This document shows, one piece after another, positions 29,678-41,063 of a stretch of 64,000 nucleotides of DNA (positions are counted from its first letter, which is position 1; each line of letters opens with the position of its first letter). The DNA is from Agapetus fuscipes. Its lineage: Eukaryota > Arthropoda > Insecta > Trichoptera > Glossosomatidae. The position numbers were made by a program, and so were the translations under genes. The stretch spans positions 620,001-684,000 of the forward strand of contig OX637363.1 of NCBI GenBank assembly GCA_951799405.1. The letters are read 5' to 3'. Under the pieces are notes generated by a model. It made no database searches and was not told the DNA's origin. It saw only the letters and a program-made list of their open reading frames with translations.

Positions 29678-30607
29678 AGACACGCATAAGTTTGCGCTTA
29701 AACGTGCCGCATGTGGACTTACAATATACAACACCAAATCTCAAATGAACATAAACCCTGCAACTCTTGCCGACTTTCACTGAAACAGGGGTGATATTGG
29801 CAAAGTGAACCATTTTCTACAGCATGCGTGGTCAGCCGCATACCAACCTATATGTCAAGGAACATACACAACAAAATAACATTTTTATAATAAACCAATA
29901 ATAATATGTATGGACATCAAAACTAAAATATAATGTTAAATTCTAATTTAAAAACCTTGGTCCTAGCCGCCAAAATTACAGATCAACTGTTATTTCTTTC
30001 TGTCACACTTCTTTCTTTTCATCCAGAGTCATAACCTTGTTCATACAAGCTCTCCTTTTATTATCTAAATCTAAACCTAAGCTGCAAAGATACATATATA
30101 TCATTTAAGATTCATATTAAACGCATTCCCACAACCAGACATGTATAAGTTCACGCTAACACATGTGAACCTACAATATAAAAACCCAATCTCAAATGAA
30201 CATTAGCCCTGCAACTCTTGCCGACCTTCCCTGAAACAAGGGTGACATTATGACTCTGGATATCCCATTCATTTGCTTTTTCAGGAATTTGCTCCATCCA
30301 TACTTTTCAAGGTCCTCCTCTACCACGACATCCATCTATTCTCATCATGCAAATAAAGCATGTTCCTCGTGTTACTTCTCGAGTGCCGAGAAGGCCACTC
30401 TCCCTAAGGATCTGTTGGCAACTAAGCTAATCAAACAGGATATGGGGTAATTTGTCGTTAATGAAATGCGGGTACTACATGCTAAGTGAGATTTTATGGC
30501 GTGCACGAATTGCGAAGCCTTCTGGCACAACCTTTGTTTTGTGATACAATCGAATTGTATTCTAACGATTCCTTGACATATATATTATACTCGTATACGA
30601 GTGTGAT

Positions 30608-30780
30608 AATAGGTTTTTGGGTAATCCGTTGAGTATTCTTATTTTTGAGCCGACGTTTCGGATTGGTTACACGATCCCTCATCAGGGCAGTCGTCCTGTG
30701 TGTGTGTAAGCTGTGATCGTGGAACCGATTCGAAACGTCGGCTCAAAAATAAGAATAGTCAATGGATTACCTGAAAACCT
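30608..30780. mobile_element. Inverted Penelope-type ends with two hammerhead-like motifs
   Basis: AGGTTTTTGGGTAATCCGTT and CCGACGTTTCG at the left are mirrored by CGAAACGTCGG and GGATTACCTGAAAACCT at the right. Minus motif 30648-30690 is canonical; plus motif 30709-30743 is degenerate. Confidence 0.75.
30648..30690 (-). ncRNA. Hammerhead ribozyme-like motif, canonical core
   Basis: Minus strand: GCC|CTGATGA, helix II GGAT/ATCC, then GAAACGTC|GGC. GCC/GGC forms helix I. Confidence 0.7.
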
Positions 30781-30884
30781 ATTAACAGTTATTCTTGATA
30801 AATTTCCTATTCTTACCTAATTCGACTTTTTAATAATATTTCATTTTGCTTTATACAGCCTCGCACTATTTTTAGGACTTTAAT

Positions 30885-30920
30885 TACTCTGAAGATGGCC
30901 AAGAGGCCGAAACCGGTAAA
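30885..30920 (+). ncRNA. Hammerhead ribozyme-like motif
   Basis: CTGAAGA, helix II GGCC/GGCC with AAGA loop, GAAA, CCGG, TA. Weak helix I. It resembles the CCGG class at 8227. Confidence 0.5.
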
Positions 30921-31019
30921 CTCGATATTTTGTTTGTTTTTTTTTAACAAAAAAAATAGTAGAATAAAACAGAAATAACTTTATTTTTTTAATTTAATGT
31001 TTTTCATTATTTAATATAT

Positions 31020-31105
31020 TAATGAATAATTAATTTACCATTGCGCTATGACATATTATGCAGAACCAAGGTCAAAGTTACTGTCAACATAACATGGTGC
31101 AGGCG
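31020..31105 (-). mobile_element. S3 SINE fragment
   Basis: Minus strand: GTTCGAACCCCGCCTGCACC-like B-box side, then AACTTTGACCTTGGTTC. Shared with 40025 and 46600. Confidence 0.55.
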
Positions 31106-31409
31106 GGGTTCGAAAATTTCATAGTTTTCCACGATGGTTTTTTTCAAATTGTTGAAAAATGGCTAATGCTCGTCCCTGAACAGCCAAACAAAAGGTTTAC
31201 CTTCCCTTCTCAATAAAGCGTCTCGCATTTATCGGCCTCTACTTACGCCTGTTTTCGCGTGAATAGCAAATACGCACAAGCTGTAGTGGTTTTGCGATCA
31301 GTACCATCACTAATTTACTTATTTGACCAAGTTGATAGCCCAAATAAAGAAAGAGATTTACTCTTATATGAGCTGAAATTTTATCTGCAAGGTACTAAAT
31401 AAACTTGAG

Positions 31410-31892
31410 TAGTCTAATCTAATCTAAGTGGCAGAGATATGTAACATTATTTTATCTACTCTAATCTAAGTTGAAAAGATATGTTACATTGGGGATTCAC
31501 ATTATATGCATTTTCACAAACAAACACGTAAGCACGTTAAAGTTCGCGCTTCTACATGCCGCTTGTGAACCTACAACATAAAAACCCAAATCTCAAATGG
31601 ACACAGACCCTGTAACTCTTGCCATCCTTCCCTGAAACAGGGGTGACATTAGCAAAGTGAACCATTTTTCACAGTATGGGTGGTCAGCCACATACCTACC
31701 AACCTACATAGAAGCTAAGCAACATATACAACAAGTTACATTTTTAAATCACAAATGATAATATGTATACACATTAAAACAAATACAGAATACAACATTA
31801 TATTTTAATAAACCCAGTCCTAGCCGCCAACATTACCTACTGATCAACCGCCATTTACCTCTGTCCTTACATTTTTCTTTCAAGTGTGACTC
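31410..31892 (-). repeat. LINE-A 3' end (a) with ORF end and a partial tail duplication
   Basis: Tail and first 20 bp appear twice (31410-31445, 31450 on). The ORF end reads TCCTAGCCGCCAACATTACC. 31893-32110 is unassigned. Confidence 0.8.
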
Positions 31893-32114
31893 CAACAAAA
31901 TAAGAAAAATTGCGTAGATAAAATCAATTAACTTATTATTTGCCTGTATAATAATTATGTATAGGTACTTATGACGTCATATGACATGTTCATAAAGTTT
32001 TCCCTGATATATGTGACACGGAATTCAGTAACTTGTAGCGGATATTAGTAAACTGAGACTTAATATTAATTAATACTAGTTCACACGAATCCACCTCAAA
32101 TTCTCGTGGAAAAT

Positions 32115-32375
32115 TTATCTATAATCTATCTATAATCTAAGCTGCAAAGACATGTTCACATTTAAGGCTCATATTAAATGCGTGCTCACAGACAGGCACA
32201 TGTAGTTTTGCGCCTTCACATTCTGCATGCGTGCATACAAATCAACAAAACCTCACATGAACATAAACCTTGCAACTCCTGCCGCTTTGCCCTGAAACCA
32301 GGGTGGCATTGGCAAAAGTGAACCGATTTTTACAGCACGGGGGCTCAGCCTCATACCAGTCAACTGATTTAAAAT
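32115..32375 (-). repeat. LINE-A 3' end, UTR subfamily d
   Basis: AAGCTGCAAAGACATGTTCA, GCGTGCTCACAGACAGGC and CCTGAAACCAGGG. The d type differs throughout from a-c. Confidence 0.8.
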
Positions 32376-32440
32376 TGATTGGAAACTTGTGATGGCGGTA
32401 AAATATGTTGAATAAAACTATCTGATAAAGAATACGATAT

Positions 32441-32875
32441 TTGACCGGTCAGTAGTCTAGTGGTTAACACTTCTGACTCGAAAATGGAAGGTGGCGAGTT
32501 AGAATCCCGGTGGAGCAAAAATATACCGTTTATATTTTCAAAAAAAGACTGCCGTAACTTCAGACCGATTAGTTTAGTTGGTATAGTGCTTGCATTTCAT
32601 GCTGAGACCAAAGGTTCGATCCCCACCGAGGGTGCCAGAAATGATTTCCCGTTTCGTTGTCTATTTCAAACCCAAAGTAAATACCGGAAAAGTCTACTTA
32701 GAAATGAGAACCAGTCCCCCCGGGAGCTGGAAAACCTCCAATTCAACTGAAAGTGTGAAGCCGGCCCCTTTACACGTAAAAATAAAAAGGTCCCGAATCG
32801 CCACATGCGAACCCTTCAGAGATAACGCAGGCAAGAAGTTCCATTATTTGTAGCTTAGTTGCGTTGCGTTATAAT
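32441..32875 (+). mobile_element. S1 head plus full S2, alternative junction
   Basis: S1 head 32441-32520 (ACCGGTCAGTAGTCTAGTGG) and the first 25 bp of its body, then S2 from about 32560 (GATTAGTTTAGTTGGTATAG). The junction differs from the four S1-S2 dimers, so this may be an independent insertion. Confidence 0.75.
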
Positions 32876-32883
32876 TAACATGA

Positions 32884-33140
32884 TGTTCCTTGACTTATAG
32901 GTTGGTATGCGGCTGACCATTCATGCTGTAAAAAATCGTTCACTTTGCCAATGACACCCCTATTTCAGGGAAGGTCTGAAAGAGTTGCAGGGCTTATGTT
33001 CATTTGAGATTGAGTTTTTATATTGTAGGTTCACATGCGGCATGTGCAAGTGCGAACTTGTACGTGTCTGCTTGTGAAAATGCATTTAATGTAAATCTTT
33101 AATGTTACATATCTTTGCAAGTTAGATGAGATTAGACTAT
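32884..33140 (+). repeat. LINE-A 3' end, subfamily a
   Basis: TTCCTTGACTTATAGGTTGG start, CCCCTATTTCAGGG hairpin and TTAGATGAGATTAGA tail. 33141-33454 is unassigned. Confidence 0.85.
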
Positions 33141-33454
33141 TATGTATTTATTTATTTTCAGGAATTCTTGTAGAGCCTGATAACCAGGGACGTTTCTAGT
33201 TTTTTTTATATCCACCGGGTAATTTTCTCTTTAATCCTTTGCGCGTCTCCAGTGGCGGAACCAGCAGGTGTGGGTTGCGGGGTGAATGTGCCGCCCTTGT
33301 AGGAATAGCGGGAGATTTATGCGGAGGACGTGACAAAAAAGAGCGAGAAATATTATGTCCGTGGAAAGGAGGGAATTTCTCCTCAAATAATAAATATTTA
33401 TTTTGCAGGAACTGTAGCACATGTGTGAAGTTTTTAGAGTTTTTATTTCACGTA

Positions 33455-33707
33455 TCTAATCTAATCTAAGATACGAGTATGTAACATTGGGGATTCACAT
33501 TAAATGCATTCCCACAAGCAAACACGAACAAATTCGCGCTTAAACATGCTGCATGTGGACCTACAATATAAAAACCAAAACCTCAAATGAAGATACACCC
33601 TGCAACTCTTTCCGATCTTGCCTGAAACAGGGGTGACATTGGCAAAGTAAACCATTATTTACAGTATGGGTGGTCAGCCACATACCTACCTATAAGTCAA
33701 GGAACTA
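33455..33707 (-). repeat. LINE-A 3' end, subfamily a
   Basis: CTAATCTAATCTAAG tail, CCTGAAACAGGGGTGAC and CCTATAAGTCAAGG. Confidence 0.85.
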
Positions 33708-33751
33708 CATACGTATAGCGTATATATATTGACATTTAATGCAATAATGAC

Positions 33752-34217
33752 CCGTCCGTAGCTTAGTGGTACAACTTCGGACTCTGAATGGGAGGTTGTG
33801 GGTTCGAATCCCGGCGGAGCACAAAAAATATACCATTTATATTTTCAAATTTGTTTTTCGCTGGGTTGAGAAATTCATAAACCTTTACCAATGACAGGTC
33901 ACCAAAGGTCCATCATCTAGCCTTACAGCAACTTGGTCTTGCTTGAGAATTGGCGCATTGTAGCGACGACGACCAAGCTCGTAAAAAGGTCGATAGCTCA
34001 ATTGATAGAATGCTTGCATTTCATGCCGAGAGCAAGGGTTCGATTTTAAAGGTTTACTCAGCCATCACAAGAAATGAGAACCAGCCCCCCCGGGAGCTGG
34101 AAAACCCCCACTTCAACTGAAAGTGGTTGGTTTGAGGCCGGCCCCCTTACCTATAAAAATAAATAGGTCCCGAAGCGCCACAGTTACACTATATGTGTAG
34201 CTTAGTTGCGTTGCGTG
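33752..34217 (+). mobile_element. S1-S2 dimeric SINE
   Basis: S1 head with A box TAGCTTAGTGG, loop CTCTGAA and B box GGTTCGAATCCC. S1 body to GACCAAGCTCG, junction TAAAAAGGTCGATAGCTCAA, then S2 to GTAGCTTAGTTGCG. 34218-34632 holds nothing recognised. Confidence 0.88.
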
Positions 34218-34632
34218 ACACTTTTTGACTTGTGGTACACTCTTTCGCATTTTAGCTGCTAGTGCTTGCAGTTCAAAGAAAAACTGAGATCCATCATTTT
34301 GTAAGATTAGGAGTGAGTAGCTCTTGCATATATATTTACATAGCTGATACAGATTGTCCTATAGCCGAGCCATCTCGAGTGCTCGTATTGGAGTCTGCGA
34401 GAGTGGGAAGGCGTACAAAAGAAGAAGTAGAGAATGCTTTTGTATGTATATCTGCAGCTTTAAAGTATGCGGCATGTGTGTATGTATGTATGTATGTAGG
34501 TCAAAGAACGAATAGCTAAATCAGTGGCGGACGACGAAGTTACCGATGATGGGCAGCCTCCGTTTATGATTTCTTGATTTTTTGGTTCCCGGCTAAAGTT
34601 GTCAATTTATTTTTTTAACGTAATGTTTTGGA

Positions 34633-34884
34633 CTGGTCCGTAGTCTAGTGGTTAACATTTCTGACTCGTAAATGGAAGGTTATGGGTTCGAATCCCGGCG
34701 GAGCACAAAAAAATATTCCATTTATATTTTCGCTGGGTGAAAAATTTCATATTCTTTTACCAAATACCGGTTACTAATAAGGTCCATCGAGTATCGAGGG
34801 AAGGTCTGCAAAAGTTGCAGGGTGTTTGTTTATTTGAGGTTCTCAAGTTCTAAGTTCTCGCTTAAAAATGCCGCATGTGTAAAC
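34633..34884 (+). mobile_element. S1 SINE 5' part (34633-34793) and LINE-A UTR scrap (34797-34884)
   Basis: S1 head GGTCCGTAGTCTAGTGG with loop CTCGTAA and B box. Then AGGGAAGGTCTGCAAAAGTT to AAATGCCGCATGTG of LINE-A. Confidence 0.8.
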
Positions 34885-35205
34885 GCAACCAAGCTACATA
34901 TAAGGTGTAACTTCTTGCCGCGTTATCCCCGAAGGGTTTTGCATATGGAGAGTGGAAACTATTTATTTATATAGGTAAGGGGCCGACCTTACGCCAACCA
35001 CTTCATTTGAAGTGCGAGTTTTCCAGCTCCCGAAGGGGCTGGTACTCATTTTTTGTGAAGGCTAAGTAAGCCTTGCCCGTATTTTATTTTGGGGTTTGAA
35101 ATAAACACCGAAGCGGGAAATCATTTCTGACACCCTCGGCGGGATTTGATCCCGAACTCACGGCATGGAATGCAAGCACTCTTCCAACTGAGCTATCGAC
35201 CGGTA
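34885..35205 (-). mobile_element. S2 SINE, full length
   Basis: ACGCAACCAAGCTACATATA at the left and the tRNA-like head at 35130-35203 (GGTCGATAGCTCAGTTGG). Confidence 0.85.
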
Positions 35206-36956
35206 ACTGTAACTGTAACTGTAACTCTGTCGCCTTTCCGCTAGGGGTGGCCAGAGCCTCTGCAGAGTTGCCTCCATTTTTTCCTATCCTGACATACCTC
35301 TTTCAATTCATTCATATCCATCACCTTTTTCATGCATTTTCTTCTTTTACGCTCACTTTGTATATCCCCCTTTTTCTCCTATTTATTGATGATATTACAA
35401 AGCAATTTCCTGACACAAATGTTCTCCTGTTTGCTAGCCATAGATAATGTGGCTGACTGTAATAGTCTCCAACTATCTTTGAATAATCTAGCAACCTGGT
35501 GTAATAAAAATGAATTGCCTCTAAATGTCTCGAAGTGTTTAGTAATGAATTTCTTCAGAATAAAAAATCCCATTATATATAACTATACACTTTTTTCAAA
35601 CAGTCTTCGGGTGGTAACGGAGGTCACCGACTTGGGGGTTGTGTTTGACTGTGGATTATCTTTTAATGTACACATTGCTTCAATTTGTGCCAAGGCCATG
35701 AGAATGCTTGGTTTCATAAACCGCATCACCAAGGACTTTCAGGACACTGCCGCAATCAAAATTCTTTATACCACATTGGTTCGCAGTGTTTTGGAATATT
35801 GCTCGCCTGTTTGGTCCCCCCTCTACATGGTGCACGTAGACAATATAGAAAAGGTTCACTTAAAATTTTTGAAAATAGTTAATTTTAAACTCAATATTCC
35901 CCTGTCACACTTCGACCCGCTCTATTTAAATTCGATTCTAAATCTAAACTTTTTGTCAGACAGACGTAAATTTATTGACTTAATCACCCTCTTCAAAATA
36001 AAACATGCTCTAATTGATTGTCCTGCACTACTTGGTGAGTTGAATTTTTTTACTCCACGTTCAGGGACTAGACAATTAGTTTCTTACCGCCCTGTATTTA
36101 CTAGCACTAACGCACAAAGCAATAGTTGTATGCATCGTTTACAGCGTGTTGGTAATGAGTATGCCTCACTTGACTTGGTTCTGCATAATAATAATTATCA
36201 TACCTATAACCAAGGTCTGAAAAAAATGTTTTTGGGACATCCATAATATATAATAAATTATATTGTTTTAGATTGTTATTATATGAACGATGTCTGCCTG
36301 GTGAATTTCTTTATTAGTGATATTTGAATGGTTTCTGAAGTTTTTATTTTTGATATGCTTTTTTTTTGCTTCTAACCTACTGTTTAGTGTTTATATATGG
36401 GTTTATTTTTTCTTTTCTTTTCTTTTATGTTTTACCGTAATGTTTTATACTTTTTATTCTTGTAATATTTATTGTTATTGTTGTTTTGTATAAACTCCCT
36501 TGATATGTACTTATTTCATAAAAGGCTAACGCCGTAAATAAATAAATAAATAAATAAATAAATATCCCATTCTTTCACAATCTCCACAATCTGATCACTC
36601 CATACTTTTCTCGGTCGTCCCTTCCCTCTTTTTCCTTTCACACTTTCTTTGTATACATACTTTGTCAGTCTATCATCATTCATTCTTTCCACATGCCCAA
36701 ACCATCTCATCACATTCTTTTGTACTTTAACTTTCACATCCTCTTTCAAATTGCATTCTTTTTTTACCCATTCATTCCTAACTCTATCCCTCAAAGTTTT
36801 TCCTGTCATACTTCTCATACACCGGTCCTGTGCACTTACAAAAAAAACCTGAATCTCAAATGAACTAAAGTCTTGCAACTCTTGCCGACCTTTCCTGAAA
36901 CCAAGAGGACAATAACTACGTCTATAATTATGATCTTCAAAAATTTCTACTACCAA
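35206..36956 (-). pseudogene. LINE-A' ORF C-terminus split by a Jockey-like insertion
   Basis: The (AACTGT)n tail and ORF end are at 35206-35384. The upstream ORF (RSMTGKTLRDRVRNEW... VMRWFGHVERMNDDRL... KGKRGKGRPRKVWSDQIVEIVKEWDI) is at 36562-36820. ATATCCC is present at both edges. A LINE-A UTR scrap (36830-36920) abuts the 5' side. Confidence 0.8.
35385..36561 (+). pseudogene. Jockey-like LINE RT fragment with lost catalytic aspartates
   Basis: 35385-36246 encodes the end of the RT palm and the thumb: FIDDITKQFPDTNVLLFA then, after a shift, LQLSLNNLATWCNKNELPLNVSKCLVMNF... VTDLGVVFDCGLSFNVHI... LGFINRI... YCSPVW... to the stop at 36246. The (F/Y)ADD box is cut after FA by a small deletion, which also shifts the frame. 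A 3' UTR and an (AAAT)n tail to 36561 follow. Confidence 0.85.
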
Positions 36957-37361
36957 TTCAAATTTAAGAGAAATTTACATAAATAAACGTGTAAAGAAGC
37001 GATGCCTATTCAAATAACTATTCAAAAAATATTCAAAAATTATTCAAATAACTATTCAAACAACTATTCAAAAATAAATAACAAAATCTCAAAGGCGGTG
37101 AGCATTTACTATTGGCACATACAGAAAGGGCGCTCCTGTTTTGAAACTGTGACTGTATGCAGAGGGTGTACGTGCAAAGAAAATGGAAGTTTCTCGAGTG
37201 GCAATATGCGAGTGCGGATTCGAACCATTCCAGCATATCCAATGTCGCGGGGAGAGAGGAGCATCGGCAGGTTCTCTGTTTTACCGACTCTCATCCCAAC
37301 AAACTCCTACAAAATTGTACACATACAACTAGAACATACCAAGTTCTCTTTTGCTGTGTGT

Positions 37362-38005
37362 TTTAATCTAATCTCAGTTGCAAAGATATGTTACAAAAAA
37401 ATATCAAATGAACAAAGACCCTGCAACTCTTTCCCTGAAACAGGGGTGACATTGGGAAAGTGAACCGTTTTCTACAGCATGGGTGGTCATACAAGTCAAG
37501 GAACATACACGACCAATTACATTTTTAAAATCAACAAATAATATGTATGTGGTCTAAAAAATGGTTCGGATTTAGGAAATGAGCAATGATGGTAGGGAAA
37601 AGAGGAATCCTGGGCAAAGGTGGAGAGATTACAACTCGCAGAAATCAAACTCGTCGTATTTTTTGGCACGCCATTTATTTGGTTCACTGCCGCAAACACA
37701 TGTTGACAGTTATAGGGCTGGTAGAACACAAGAGAGAGATTTTTACAATATAAAATGACAGAAGACGTCCGACAAGTCTTCTTCCTCTTTTTACTTTTTA
37801 GTTGTTAGACAACATGAGATTAGATATCAAAATCGTCTTCTTCATTTAATTATATTTCTCATATTAAATTTAGACCATAATGGACATCAAAACTAAAACA
37901 TAACGCGAAATTTAAATTAAATAAACCCTCGTCCTAGCCGCCAACTTACATTCTTCGTTATTTAATCCTTCTTTGTATTATGGCTCTGGATATTCCTTTT
38001 AATTT
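37362..38005 (-). repeat. LINE-A 3' end (a), interrupted
   Basis: 37362-37545 is UTR; 37865-38005 resumes with GGACATCAAAACTAAAACAT, CCTAGCCGCCAAC and ATTATGGCTCTGG. 37546-37864 is unassigned insertion sequence. Confidence 0.75.
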
Positions 38006-38039
38006 TAACTTACAATGACATAAGTTAAACGCATCTAAA

Positions 38040-38420
38040 CACAACTAAGCTACACAATTGGTGTAACTCAAGGGGGCGGGCCTTACGCCAACCCCTCCAG
38101 TTGAAATGGGGGTTTCGCAGTTCCCGAGGGGGCTGGGCTGGAAGTCTTATCACCACCGTAATTCTTACCTACCGAATATTGGTAATATTTGTAAAAAGAC
38201 AATCCAAGTTGGCCGCAAGTGAACAGCTGATTAGTTTTCATACATATATTACCGATATTTGTTAGGTAAAAATTACCGTGGTGATGAGACTTCCAGCCCT
38301 GGTAATCATTTCTTGTGGAGGTTGAGTAAACCTTGCCGGATTTTACACTGGGTTTGAAATAAACACCGAAACGGGAAATCATTGTTGACACCCTCGCTGG
38401 GATTCGAACCCGTGCTCTCG
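38040..38420 (-). mobile_element. S2 SINE split by a CWG-site MITE
   Basis: CACAACTAAGCTACACAATT at the left, head B-box region at 38380-38415. The MITE at 38136-38298 interrupts the GGGGGCTGGT segment. Confidence 0.85.
38136..38298. mobile_element. 163-bp MITE, CTG target duplication
   Basis: GGCTGGAAGTCTTATCACCA and its inverse at the right (GTGGTGATGAGACTTCCAGCC). CTG at 38133-38135 and 38299-38301. CWG sites are known from some Harbinger elements. Confidence 0.85.
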
Positions 38421-38486
38421 GTCTGGTGACAAAATTTACAATTCATTTTTTACAAATTCTTGGTAATTTTCCCTTTCGAGATTGAT

Positions 38487-38735
38487 ACTCCTTGACTGAT
38501 AGGTTGGTATGAGGCTGACCCTCTAATCTAAAAAAATGGTTCACTTTTGCCAATGCCACTCCGGTTTCAGGGAAAGGAGGCAGGAGTTTCAAGGTTTATT
38601 TTCAGGTTAGGTTTTTTCATTTTTTATTTGCAGAATGTGTGGGCGCAAACCTGCATGTGCCTGTTTGTGGGCATGCATTTAATATGAGCCTTAACCTACC
38701 TTTGCAGCTTAGATTATCGTTTATAGATTATAGAG
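38487..38735 (+). repeat. LINE-A 3' end, UTR subfamily d
   Basis: CTCCTTGACTGATAGGTTGG, GCATGTGCCTGTTTGTGGGC and a TTAGATTATCG/TTATAGA tail. 38736-39095 is unassigned. Confidence 0.8.
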
Positions 38736-39099
38736 ACCTACAGCTAAGCAATTGAAACACTTCATTTTTGGACTTGGTCATTTTAATTCCATGACCCACG
38801 ATAAAAACGCTCCAAGTCCAATTTACACGAAAAGCACCCACCTAGTGTTTCTGGGCCAACGCGCAAACCAACGTTCAAAAAGCGAGACATGCCAGAACAA
38901 TTCAGGGAGATCGTGTGTTTCCGCCAAAGATCGGGTTGATTTCAAATAAAGAATAAGATCTGGAGATAAGTGACAGGGGTGCTAATTCGCAATGCCGGGA
39001 AAATTTTGAATACCGGTTCTTTTTAAATCAAAATGATGATCAAAAATACAGTTTTCTTTATGCTCATTGAGTAAATCAGTACATAAGAAAATTAAGAAA

Positions 39100-39478
39100 T
39101 ATGAAAGGACAGAAAGAAATGGCGGTTGATCTGTAATGTTGGCGGCTAGGACTGGGGTTTTTTAAATGATAATTTTGAATTATGTTTTTGTTTTGATGTC
39201 CATACATATTATTATTTATTAATGTTAAAAATGTAATTTGTTGTGTAGGTATATTCCTTAACTTATAGGTTGGTATGCGGCTGACCACCCACTCTTTAGA
39301 AAATTGTAAACTTTGCGAATGTCACCTCTGTTTCAGGGAAGGTCGGAAAGAGTTTCAGAGTGTATGTTCATTTGAGATTTGGGTATTTAGGTAAGTATAA
39401 AAGAAAAAAACTTTGTTTTCGATTACGTGAGTATATATGAATCCCTCATGTTACATATCTTTAAAACTTAGATAAGAT
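39100..39478 (+). repeat. LINE-A 3' end (a) with ORF end and a hammerhead-element scrap
   Basis: GGACAGAAAGAAATGGCGG ORF end, UTR, then at 39396-39426 AAAGAAAAAAACTTTGTTTTCGATTACGTGAG-like sequence shared with the 8.2 kb insertion. 39480-39835 is unassigned. Confidence 0.7.
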
Positions 39479-39837
39479 CATAAAGATTGATTTTTCTATA
39501 TTATTGATTGAAAATATCTCATTATTTTTATGATTTTCCTGTCGCTTGCAACAAAAGTCATTTTTCTGTATCGTGGGATGATCTTGAAACGCATATATTA
39601 TGTATCTTGGCGAGTCTAGATATTATCTTCATCCTTTGTGTGTCTCCCAGCCGACAGACGTCATTATCTCTGCTGTAAATGGAAACCGAAGTGTCTGTAG
39701 TCTCAGATGACTACAATTTAGAATTGATTTCAGGCTGGATAGATGATAATAAATATAATAATCTAAGTTGCGATATTATGTAATCTGTAAACAATATCTA
39801 CAATATTTTACTGTATCTATAGTTAAGTATAAATTCT

Positions 39838-40325
39838 TCATCTGAAGTGGTTGGCGTAAGGCCGGCCCCCTTACCTGTAAAGATAAATAGGTTAAACTTG
39901 CCACATGCGACCCCTTCGGGGATGACGCAGTTATGACAATGGCCGAGGGGGCCAAGTGGGCTAATCTTTCTAGCGTGTTTGAAATTGAACAACGTTGGTT
40001 CGATCCCCGCCTTGGTCATTTGACCATAACTTTGACCCTGGTTCAACAGATGTTATTGGGTAATTATATTATTAATTACAAATAAACAATAATGAATTAT
40101 TAATTGATGATAATAATACTTGTTTCTGGCCAGGCAGAAAAGCACAGAAGGCACAATAGGTTGGTGAATTGCATTCCTCTACACAAATGCATTTGAAAAA
40201 AAAAAAACTATATTTGTAGCTTCGTTGCGTTTTTTTTAAGCCACGACCAAGCGACCCGCACGGCTCTTGAAGTGTGATTCATACAAAAACAACACTCACC
40301 GATAATAAAATATCCTAATATTTAC
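39838..40325 (+). mobile_element. S2 fragment, full S3 and S1 fragment in a row
   Basis: S2 39838-39930 (GAAGTGGTTGGCGTAAGGCC). S3 39935-40212: A-box side GGCCGAGGGGGCCAAGTGGG, B box GGTTCGATCCCC and an A-run tail. S1 3' part 40240-40325. Confidence 0.75.
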
Positions 40326-40359
40326 TTATTTTTCATTTTGCCTGTTCCCGGTATTAAAA

Positions 40360-40830
40360 AATCTAATCTAAATCTAACTTGCAAAGATATATATCATTTT
40401 AGATTCATATTAAATGCAATTCCCACAAGCAGACACGCATAATTTCGCGCTAACACATGCCGCATGTGGACCTACAATATAAAAACCCAATCTCAAATGA
40501 ACATAAGCCCTGCAACTCTTGCCGACCTTCCCTGAAATAGGGATGACGTTGGTAAAGTGAACCATTTTCTACAATGAGTGATCAGCCGCATACCAACCTA
40601 TTTAAATAAAAAAATCTTAATCTAAGCTACAAAGATATATCTCATTTAAGATTCATATTAAACGCATTCCCACAAGCAGACACGCATAATTTCGCGCTAA
40701 CACATGCCGCATGTGGACCTACAATATAAAAACCCAATCTCAAATGAACATAAGCCCTGCATCTCTTGCCGACCTTTCCTGAAACAGGGGTGACATTGGC
40801 AAAGAGAACCATTTTCTACATACCAACCTA
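40360..40830 (-). repeat. Two LINE-A c-type ends in tandem
   Basis: 40360-40600 and 40613-40830, each with a TCTAAGCTRCAAAG-like start and a CCTGAAAYAGGG hairpin, about 250 bp apart, same orientation. Confidence 0.85.
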
Positions 40831-41063
40831 TAATTTGGGATTCCGGTTTTGTAAATCACTTTTTCAGCTCCCTAGGCCCCACATAATCAAAAAGGCTTTT
40901 TTTGCAGTTGTTTACTGAATAAAGCCAACAGTTTTCGATTAAAGATAAACACGACATGTGACCTTTTAGCTTCAGGACGTCTTTTTCCGTTTGCCATGAT
41001 TCGATCGGTCGAGAAAGAAGGAATAAAAATGTTATTTTATAATGACATACAGTTGACTAGCCC

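Larger units (their letters stand above)
29408..30338 (-). repeat. LINE-A 3' end split by a hammerhead element and a second LINE-A
   Basis: Tail at 29408, UTR, ORF end at 29965-30062 and 30246-30338. The c-type copy at 30063-30245 is bounded by ATTAT on both sides. The hammerhead insert is at 29494-29677. Confidence 0.85.
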
